Source: Oscillospiraceae bacterium (GTDB taxonomy: Bacteria; Bacillota; Clostridia; Oscillospirales; Oscillospiraceae). From it: DNA of 64,000 nt. Position numbers and translations under genes: made by a program. How positions within the stretch are numbered: the stretch's first letter is position 1; every line of letters begins with the position of its first letter. The notes beneath the pieces were generated by a model. The model saw only the letters and a list, made by a program, of their open reading frames with translations, was not told where the DNA came from and made no database searches. Of this stretch, positions 58,925 to 64,000 are shown one piece after another. The DNA is taken from NCBI GenBank assembly GCA_017430455.1, contig JAFRMX010000016.1:41337-105336 (forward strand), read 5' to 3'.

Positions 58925-59515
58925 TCAAAGGTGTTTTGTTTTTCCGCCGAAGCTTATATCCCATCCGTCCCCAGCGCTCACGGCTTCAAGCGTGATGACT
59001 TCCGCGCTGCCGATCTTTATATCGCGGCATCTCCCGACGGGCATATCCGATATATAGCTTAAGAAAGCCTTCATGGCCGTCGCGTGCGAGACTATGCAGA
59101 TATCGCCTTCGGAGCTGTCAAGAGCCTTTCTGACGGAGCAGATCATTCTCTCCCGTACCAGGTTTATGTCCTCCGCACCGGGAATCGGGATATTCGGATC
59201 TTTGCCCCTTGCCTCGTAAAGCTCCGGCCATTTTACGGGTATCTCATCGAAGCTGAACCCGTCCCAGTCTCCCGCGCCGGCTTCTTTCAGACTGTTTATG
59301 ACTACGGGGTCTCCCAGATAAACTGCAGTTTCATACGCCCGGAGAAGGGGGCTGGTGAACACGGCCGTGTAGGGGATGCTTTCAAAGCGTTTCTTAAGTT
59401 CTGCGGCCTGAAGCCTGCCCTCTTTTCCGAGGGGCACGTCCGTATGCCCGAGACATATCCTTTTGCCGCCCGGGCTTTTCGTCAGGCAGTGGCGTATCAG
59501 GTAGATCTTACGCAT
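58925..59515 (-). CDS. Histidine phosphatase family protein
   Basis: 196 residues. The catalytic RHCLT motif (IYLIRHCLTKSPG), VFTSPLLRAYETA and VSHATAMKAFL identify the histidine phosphatase superfamily, of the broad CobC/phosphoglycerate mutase-like branch. It overlaps the NTP transferase gene by 8 nt, so the two are translated together. A phosphatase acting on a nucleotide-linked cofactor intermediate is plausible, but the substrate is not indicated. Confidence 0.88.
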   Translation of the reverse strand: MRKIYLIRHCLTKSPGGKRICLGHTDVPLGKEGRLQAAELKKRFESIPYTAVFTSPLLRAYETAVYLGDPVVINSLKEAGAGDWDGFSFDEIPVKWPELYEARGKDPNIPIPGAEDINLVRERMICSVRKALDSSEGDICIVSHATAMKAFLSYISDMPVGRCRDIKIGSAEVITLEAVSAGDGWDISFGGKTKHL

Positions 59516-60437
59516 TGAATATGTCTTTAAAGTATTCGTCGAAGAGCTTCACGGCTTCCTGTTTGAGCCTCGCGTCATAACTGTTGTAGGCGGCGAGAAG
59601 AGCCTTTCCTTTTTCCGAAAGCCTGCTTCTGCCCCCGCCTGAGCCGCCCTGGGTCCTTTCAACGATGCAGCATTGGAGCTGGGTCTCCAGAGCTCTCAGG
59701 ATATTCCATCCCGTAGAGTATGATATCTGCATTCTCTGGCAGGCGGTCCGGACGGAGCGCGTCTCGTCGACAAGGGTCAGCATCATGGCTATCTTTGCGT
59801 CCATAAACTGTTTTTCTTTCAGAAGAGAAACGCTTATCTCCGGACGCACAAGTCTGGAATTGTGGTATTCGAGCAGATCCCTGTAGTCATCGGGGGTATC
59901 GGCGTCGTGCAGAATACCCCTGTCCTCAACGGGAACGGTCTTCAAAGGCACCGGGCATCTCTCGAGAGCTCCGCGGAGACCGCCCTCTCCGCTGTCGGCC
60001 AGAATGGAGGGAACGAGCTCTGACGAGATAAGGATGGGGTGGCCTTTCACGCCGTCGCAGACTGGAACTGCCAGGTCGCAGCCCGAATCCATGAGCTTAG
60101 ACACCGTATCGGATGTAAAGAGGGGAATGTCTACCGGGGTAAAAAGAATACGGTCGCACTTGTCCTGAAGATAGGCGAGGCCTATCCGGGCAGAGTCGAC
60201 CATATCCGTCGAGGCATAGTTTTCATTTCTGAGGAATATAAGGCCCTCATTCGAAAGATGGTGCTCAAGGGCCTCGGCTTTATAGCCTGTGATCACAACG
60301 ATCCTGGAAATGCCGGCCTGGTGAAAATTGGCGACGATCCTTTTAGCGATCGAAATGGAGCCAATGTTGAGCATGGGCTTGAAATCGCCCATACGGGAGG
60401 ACATACCGGCGGCAACTATCAGAGCGGCAGTCTGCAT
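59508..60437 (-). CDS. MocA-like nucleotidyltransferase fused to ModE-type HTH (DVU_1551-type)
   Basis: 309 residues. The first 190 residues are a MobA/MocA nucleotidyltransferase (ALIVAAGMSSRMGDFKPMLN, PVDIPLFTSDTV, KGHPILIS), an enzyme that attaches CMP or GMP to molybdopterin. The last 110 are a winged helix-turn-helix (VRTACQRMQISYSTGWNILR then RTQGGSGGGRSRLSEKG), the LysR/ModE N-terminal type. The fusion suggests a protein that makes the dinucleotide cofactor and also senses or regulates molybdenum genes. The layout matches the DVU_1551 family. It lies 80 bp downstream of the C_GCAxxG gene. Confidence 0.88.
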   Translation of the reverse strand: MQTAALIVAAGMSSRMGDFKPMLNIGSISIAKRIVANFHQAGISRIVVITGYKAEALEHHLSNEGLIFLRNENYASTDMVDSARIGLAYLQDKCDRILFTPVDIPLFTSDTVSKLMDSGCDLAVPVCDGVKGHPILISSELVPSILADSGEGGLRGALERCPVPLKTVPVEDRGILHDADTPDDYRDLLEYHNSRLVRPEISVSLLKEKQFMDAKIAMMLTLVDETRSVRTACQRMQISYSTGWNILRALETQLQCCIVERTQGGSGGGRSRLSEKGKALLAAYNSYDARLKQEAVKLFDEYFKDIFNA

Positions 60438-60517
60438 ATGAATCTTCCCCCTGCAAATTGTATTTGTTTATGATCTGATTATATACGGGTCAGGGGGAGA
60501 ATTCAAGATACATTCAT

Positions 60518-60952
60518 TTAAAAGTCGCTCAGGATCCCTCTCTCCGAGAGGATCTCCATGCATTTTACGTAAGTGTCCGCTATTACCTGCGGGCAGATCG
60601 TCACCCGGTTGGAAGGGTCGCCTTTTGTAATGTCGGCGCAGTCCGTGCCGCCGAAGTTCAGGGTCATCTCATCCTTGAACCAGGATGTGAAGTCGCCGAG
60701 GGCAGCTTTGTGCTGAGGGTCGTCAAATGAAGTGTCGCCGCCCTTGCCCGTAAAGTAGGAGATCAGGCAGCAGCCTCCGGTCATGCAGCCGCAGAGCCCG
60801 GAAGAAAAGCCCGCGCCTCCGTTGAGCCCGCCCATGGCTTTCACCAGCCCGATGTTTTCCTCGCCTATGGTCTCGAGCAGCAGCTTGGCGAGGATCTGGC
60901 CGCAGAAATAGCCGCTCTGCGCCAGCTCAAATATTCTTTCCGTCAGGTCCAT
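60518..60952 (-). CDS. C_GCAxxG_C_C family protein (DVU_1555-type), operon head
   Basis: 144 residues. The segments YFCGQILAKLLLETIG, GGLNGGAGFSSGLCGCMTGG and CCLISYFTG, with later TDCADIT and CPQVIADTY, fit the C_GCAxxG_C_C family, small proteins thought to bind a redox cofactor or metal. In Desulfovibrio the DVU_1555 member belongs to the same gene group. It has GAGGAGG 6 nt ahead of the start and a consensus-like promoter (TTTACA, 18 bp, TATAAT at 61032-61003), so transcription of the whole minus-strand operon probably starts here. Confidence 0.86.
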   Translation of the reverse strand: MDLTERIFELAQSGYFCGQILAKLLLETIGEENIGLVKAMGGLNGGAGFSSGLCGCMTGGCCLISYFTGKGGDTSFDDPQHKAALGDFTSWFKDEMTLNFGGTDCADITKGDPSNRVTICPQVIADTYVKCMEILSERGILSDF

Positions 60953-61002
60953 GACATGCCTCCTCAGTTATGATCTCATAATCGTATTTATTCTTTAACT
61001 GA

Positions 61003-61032
61003 ATTATATGCCCTGCAAAACTTTGTTGTAAA
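61003..61032 (-). promoter_or_regulatory. Promoter of the long molybdenum-hydroxylase operon
   Basis: On the minus strand TTTACA (61032-61027), 18 bp, TATAAT (61008-61003). A divergent plus-strand TTGTAA-17-TATAGT overlaps it and would serve the DUF5714-type gene. Confidence 0.65.
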
Positions 61033-61079
61033 GTACTATTATTTGGATTATAGTTATATAAAAGAAAGAAGGGCAGAAT

Positions 61080-61823
61080 ATGGATAACACAGGAAATAAG
61101 ATAAAGCTTCCCGACCGTTTCCGGGACTGTATGATATGCGGAAAGCCGCTTGTTTATTTTGACGGGGAGGTGAGGAAAAAATGCGTTGTCTGCGGCAGGG
61201 AATTCGACGCCAACTGCGCCTGTGAAGACGGGCATTTCGTCTGCAACGACTGCCACAGCGCCGGAGCTCTCTCGTTCCTTGTGCCCGTCCTTATGAAAAC
61301 GGAAGAAAAGGACCCGCAGAAGATACTCGAGTCTGTCATGAAAGACGAAAAAGTGCATCTCCACGGCCCGGAGCACCACGTGATAGTGCCCTGCGTACTT
61401 CTTACGGCCTACCGCAACAACGGGGGAGAGCTTGATCTTGAAAAATCGCTTTATGAGGCGATAAAGAGGGCAAAACAGGTGCCGGGCGGGGCCTGCGGAT
61501 ACTGGGGAGTATGCGGAGCCGCCGCCGGGACCGGGATCTATGTGAGCATTCTCGCGGGATCGACACCCATGAGCGGAGATGCCTGGACCATACCTCAGAA
61601 GATGGTGATCAAGGCTCTGGAGAACATCTCTTCATACGGGGGACCCAGATGCTGCAAAAGGACCTCGAGGCTGGCAATCAGCGCGGCCGTCGAGTTTACC
61701 GGGGCCATATTCGGTGTGAGTATGCCGGACAGTACTCCCAAATGCGGATATTTCAACCAAAATCTTCAGTGCATCCGCGACGACTGCCCGTACTATCCGG
61801 TAAGCGGAAAACCGTTTATTTAA
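61080..61823 (+). CDS. DUF5714-type cysteine-rich protein
   Basis: 247 residues. Two zinc-knuckle-like pairs (CMICGKPL, CVVCGREF) and CNDCHS lead into a conserved domain with HGPEHHVIVPCVLLTAYRNN, GGACGYWGVCGAAAGTGI, CCKRTSRLAI and CIRDDCPYYP. This pattern is the DUF5714 domain, found in anaerobes and often next to radical SAM or molybdenum genes. Fourteen or more cysteines suggest metal binding. It is divergent from the C_GCAxxG gene, with shared promoter region, so it may belong to the same regulon. Function unknown. Confidence 0.78.
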   Translation: MDNTGNKIKLPDRFRDCMICGKPLVYFDGEVRKKCVVCGREFDANCACEDGHFVCNDCHSAGALSFLVPVLMKTEEKDPQKILESVMKDEKVHLHGPEHHVIVPCVLLTAYRNNGGELDLEKSLYEAIKRAKQVPGGACGYWGVCGAAAGTGIYVSILAGSTPMSGDAWTIPQKMVIKALENISSYGGPRCCKRTSRLAISAAVEFTGAIFGVSMPDSTPKCGYFNQNLQCIRDDCPYYPVSGKPFI

Positions 61824-61837
61824 AGCGAAAAAAAGAC

Positions 61838-62890
61838 ATGTACAAAAAACTGCTTTCATCGATACTGGCTCTTACAATGATCCTGAGCCTTTGCGCCTGC
61901 GGAGCATCAGTTGAAGAGCCGGAAAAACAGGAACAACCGGAAGCAACGGAAGAACCCGTTGTGACTTTAGACCCCGTGGAACAGCTCTTCGCCGATGCCG
62001 AAGCCGGTGACGCGCTGGCGCTGCGTGAGCTTGCAGATAAATACCATAACGGTGAAGAGCTTAAAGATGAGCCCGATGAGGCAAGGAAATGGTATGAAAA
62101 AGCCGGTGATGCGGGTTACGCCGCTGCATATCTCTGGCTTGGAGATTCATATTATTATGGAGAAGGCGAAAACCGGGACTATGAAAAGGCCTTTGAATAC
62201 TACTCAAAAGGCGCCGATGCCGGCAATACGGATTCCATGCTGATGCTCGGAACACTGCATTCCACCGGCCGCGGTGTCGGGCAGGATTATACAAAAGCAA
62301 CGGAATGGTACTGGAAAGCGGCGGATGCCGGCAACAGCCTGGGTTTGAGATATCTTGTCAACTACTATATATACGGCTGGGGAGTAGACAAAGATCTTGG
62401 TAAGGCTCTGGAACTGCTGGACAGGTATTCCGAATCCGGCAATGATGACGTTTCGGGTTTATACGGAAACTATTATTATACGCTCAAGGACTATGATAAG
62501 GCTGCAGAGTATTACACCACAGCGGCAGACTCGGGAGATGCAGCCGCGATGAGACAGCTCGGACAAATATATAAACAGAAAAATGATTATAAAACTTCTC
62601 TGGAGTGGTATGAAAAATCAGCTGATGCAGGAGACCCGGACGGCGCAAGAGAAGCCGGGGAATATAATTTATACGGATTTACAGGAGAAGTTGATTACGA
62701 AAAAGCATATGATTATTTCATCAAGGCAGCGGAACTGTATAAAGAAAAGAATTACAGCAGATCACTGTATCCGCTTGTTTTAAGACATCTTGGAGATATG
62801 TACTCTCAAGGCCAGGGAGTGGAAACAGATCCTGATAAAGCCGCGGAGTACTATGCTTTGGCAGATGAAGCAGAAGCCGCACAAGGATAA
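61838..62890 (+). CDS. Sel1-repeat lipoprotein
   Basis: 350 residues. The leader MYKKLLSSILALTMILSLCAC ends in a lipobox (LCAC). After an acidic Glu/Pro linker come about seven Sel1-type (TPR-like) repeats, for example ADAGNTDSMLMLGTLHSTGR and ADAGDPDGAREAGEYNLYG, with the usual A-x-GD spacing. Such proteins act as surface or periplasm-facing scaffolds for protein interactions. The ATG at 61838 starts 14 bp after the DUF5714 stop; reading further upstream would overlap that gene without a signal peptide at the start. No clear ribosome site is visible. Confidence 0.85.
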   Translation: MYKKLLSSILALTMILSLCACGASVEEPEKQEQPEATEEPVVTLDPVEQLFADAEAGDALALRELADKYHNGEELKDEPDEARKWYEKAGDAGYAAAYLWLGDSYYYGEGENRDYEKAFEYYSKGADAGNTDSMLMLGTLHSTGRGVGQDYTKATEWYWKAADAGNSLGLRYLVNYYIYGWGVDKDLGKALELLDRYSESGNDDVSGLYGNYYYTLKDYDKAAEYYTTAADSGDAAAMRQLGQIYKQKNDYKTSLEWYEKSADAGDPDGAREAGEYNLYGFTGEVDYEKAYDYFIKAAELYKEKNYSRSLYPLVLRHLGDMYSQGQGVETDPDKAAEYYALADEAEAAQG

Positions 62891-62999
62891 AACAGGTGCT
62901 TTGCCCCAAAACAGCAGCCGCCCTCGGGCAGGTGTTCATAAGACAGCTTTGAAAGAAAACCTGATTTGGACCTTTAGTTGAAAGATTGGGACAAAAAAT

Positions 63000-63041
63000 C
63001 GGATGAGAATGCATGACTGTGTGCATTCTCATCCGGTTTTT
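63000..63041 (+). terminator. Terminator after the Sel1 lipoprotein
   Basis: CGGATGAGAATGCA (63000-63013) pairs exactly with 63022-63035, followed by GTTTTTC and preceded by AAAAAA. Confidence 0.85.
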
Positions 63042-63065
63042 CTGCGTTAAGTCATCAAGCAGATC

Positions 63066-63254
63066 GGTTAGATCATGATCCGCCGCAGGAAGATCGAGCG
63101 GTTCATCGAGAGCGTGAAGGACCTTCCGGAGCTCATCACCGGGTTCGACGAGAGCCTGTGGGCCGGGCTGGTGGACAGCATGACGGTTCACGGCAAGGAC
63201 CGGATTGTGTTCACGCTTACGGGTGGTACGGGTGGGATGGAGATTGAGGTGTAA
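63066..63254 (+). pseudogene. C-terminal remnant of a serine recombinase
   Basis: The frame 63075-63254 reads IRRRKIERFIESVKDLPELI, FDESLWAGLVDSMTVHGKD and then IVFTLTGGT to a TAA. This is the C-terminal end of large serine recombinases of transposon type (FxxELWxxLVxxVTV...VFTFKDGTEI). An in-frame TAG (63069-63071) sits just upstream and no catalytic domain is present. It begins at a sharp change of sequence after the Sel1 gene terminator and directly precedes the arsenic genes. Confidence 0.78.
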
Positions 63255-63316
63255 ACTCTTTGCCGAGACTGCATCTCACTCTTTGTAGATGGGGCAGTTT
63301 TTTCACCAAAAACATA

Positions 63317-63345
63317 TTGACAAAAATCTATATGTGTGTTATCTT
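63317..63345 (+). promoter_or_regulatory. Promoter/operator of the ars genes
   Basis: TTGACA (63317-63322), 17 bp, TATCTT (63340-63345). AAAATCTAT and ATAGAATTTT form an imperfect inverted repeat over the promoter, the usual place of an ArsR site. Confidence 0.7.
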
Positions 63346-63379
63346 TCAGATAGAATTTTTTGAATGTGTGGTGAAGTGT

Positions 63380-63697
63380 ATGGAACAGATTTATATAGAC
63401 ACTGCCAAGATGCTCCGAGCCATGTCTGACCCGAAACGGTTGCGGATTGTGGACATGCTTTCCTGTGGGGAATTATGTGCCTGTAAGATACTGGAGGAAT
63501 TTCACATTACCCAGCCCACGCTGTCCCACGATATGAAGGTTTTGAGTGAGGCCGGGATTGTTAAACAGAAACGGGAAGGGAAAAATATCTACTACTCCCT
63601 CAATAAAGAAGCCTTAATCGCAATGCAGCAGACTCTCGGCCAGATGTTTGAGGATAAGCCGGACTGCATCTGCCGACAAAAGAACTGTTGCGATTGA
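63380..63697 (+). CDS. arsR: ArsR-family metalloregulator
   Basis: 105 residues. The helix with metal ligands reads ELCACKILEEF, corresponding to the ELCVCDL motif of arsenite repressors, followed by the recognition helix ITQPTLSHDMKVLSEAGIVK. A Cys-rich end (CICRQKNCCD) could add ligands. The start ATG at 63380 fits the family N-terminus; longer in-frame readings enter the promoter. It is followed by an ACR3-type exporter gene, so it represses that operon in the absence of arsenite. Confidence 0.9.
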   Translation: MEQIYIDTAKMLRAMSDPKRLRIVDMLSCGELCACKILEEFHITQPTLSHDMKVLSEAGIVKQKREGKNIYYSLNKEALIAMQQTLGQMFEDKPDCICRQKNCCD

Positions 63698-63776
63698 GCC
63701 GACGTATGCAGCGTCGGCTTGATCCGAACCCTATATATAGAAAAAATTAAATGTTTCGATGAAAGGAATGATATTT

Positions 63777-64000
63777 ATGAAGAGAGATGTAAGCGGCATC
63801 AGTTCTTTCCAGAAGAATCTGAGCTGGTGGGTGTTGGGCTGCATGGCGGCGGGTGTAGCGATTGGTCGTTTCTTCCCTGCAGTCCCGTCCTTCTTAAACA
63901 AACTGCAGATCGCCGGGATCTCGCTCCCGATCGCCGTGCTGATCTGGGTCATGATTTATCCGATGATGATGAAGGTCGATTTTCAAAGCGTCAAGCAGAT
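63777..64000 (+). CDS. ACR3-type arsenite efflux permease, 5' part
   Basis: The window ends after about 74 codons. The visible part MKRDVSGISSFQKNLSWWVL has the ACR3 N-terminus, then a first membrane segment (GCMAAGVAIGRFFPAVPSFL) and ISLPIAVLIWVMIYPMMMKV, the conserved second segment of ACR3. ACR3 extrudes arsenite. AAAGGAAT lies ahead of ATG 63777. It is 79 bp downstream of arsR on the same strand. Confidence 0.88.
   Translation, partial: MKRDVSGISSFQKNLSWWVLGCMAAGVAIGRFFPAVPSFLNKLQIAGISLPIAVLIWVMIYPMMMKVDFQSVKQ

Noticed and set aside
61511..61837. N-terminal extension of the Sel1 lipoprotein
   Set aside because: The extension overlaps the DUF5714 gene in another frame, and only the ATG at 61838 gives a proper lipoprotein signal peptide.
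1..64000. CRISPR array or prophage
   Set aside because: No regularly spaced repeats, cas genes, capsid, terminase or lysis genes were seen; the only mobile trace is the recombinase remnant and the att-like repeats.

Overview
The window comes from a strictly anaerobic, Clostridia-type Bacillota, probably a gut or rumen organism. The evidence is RNase Y, HflX, a KimA/Trk potassium set, Gram-positive-style lipoproteins, strong AGGAGG ribosome sites, ferredoxin-type and radical-SAM enzymes, and no respiratory chain genes. Genus is not decidable from sequence alone.

Layout. (1) 1-12857: a catabolic cluster. A plus-strand operon encodes the tail of a LeuD-type dehydratase subunit, a PreA-like dihydropyrimidine dehydrogenase subunit, a hydantoinase/allantoinase-type amidohydrolase, a knotted carbamoyltransferase, a 49-residue membrane protein with an SSS symporter, an NCS1 nucleobase permease and a nitrilase-family amidase. 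A minus-strand HMG-CoA-lyase-like enzyme and a class III CoA-transferase follow, with a divergent PrpR-type regulator whose AAA+ domain has lost key residues. Together they look like uptake, reduction and ring opening of an N-heterocycle, then carbamoyl transfer and C-C cleavage of a CoA-activated acid. (2) 12911-21304: an accessory block (serine hydrolase, autoregulated XRE operon, flavodoxin, odd radical SAM protein, exported aldo/keto reductase, alpha/beta hydrolase, LysR), with gene scars, bounded by two copies of a tRNA-like direct repeat and abutting two tRNA-Ser genes. (3) 21626-29747: MarR regulator, a probable small RNA locus, a zinc-ribbon membrane protein, a beta-CASP nuclease, an orphan amino-acid-binding lipoprotein, hflX, yigZ, rny. 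(4) 29947-34621: potassium uptake operon trkA-trkH-kimA. (5) 34765-39929: two flavoproteins and an adenylation enzyme/acyl carrier protein/thioesterase trio.

(6) 39948-60952: a 21 kb molybdenum region. It holds moaE, mog, moaC, moaA, a molybdopterin-binding protein, modCBA, a tandem Mop molbindin, and a long minus-strand operon built round a MOP-type aldehyde oxidoreductase whose eight cluster cysteines sit at the same positions as in the Desulfovibrio gigas enzyme. Its companions (MocA-HTH fusion, C_GCAxxG protein, phosphatase, XdhC, Fe-S/flavin oxidoreductase, 73-residue redox protein, small methyltransferase, radical SAM protein with four consecutive cysteines, PaaK-like ligase, cysteine desulfurase) match the conserved but functionally unexplained Desulfovibrio DVU_1551-1559 set. 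This is the best candidate for an undescribed system. (7) 61080-64000: a DUF5714-type protein, a Sel1-repeat lipoprotein, then a truncated recombinase scar and an arsR-ACR3 arsenite module that looks acquired.

Recurring feature: hairpins without T-tracts lie between genes after modA, the oxidoreductase and the symporter, suggesting processing or partial termination that raises the upstream product. Functions were assigned by reading motifs; no database search was possible.
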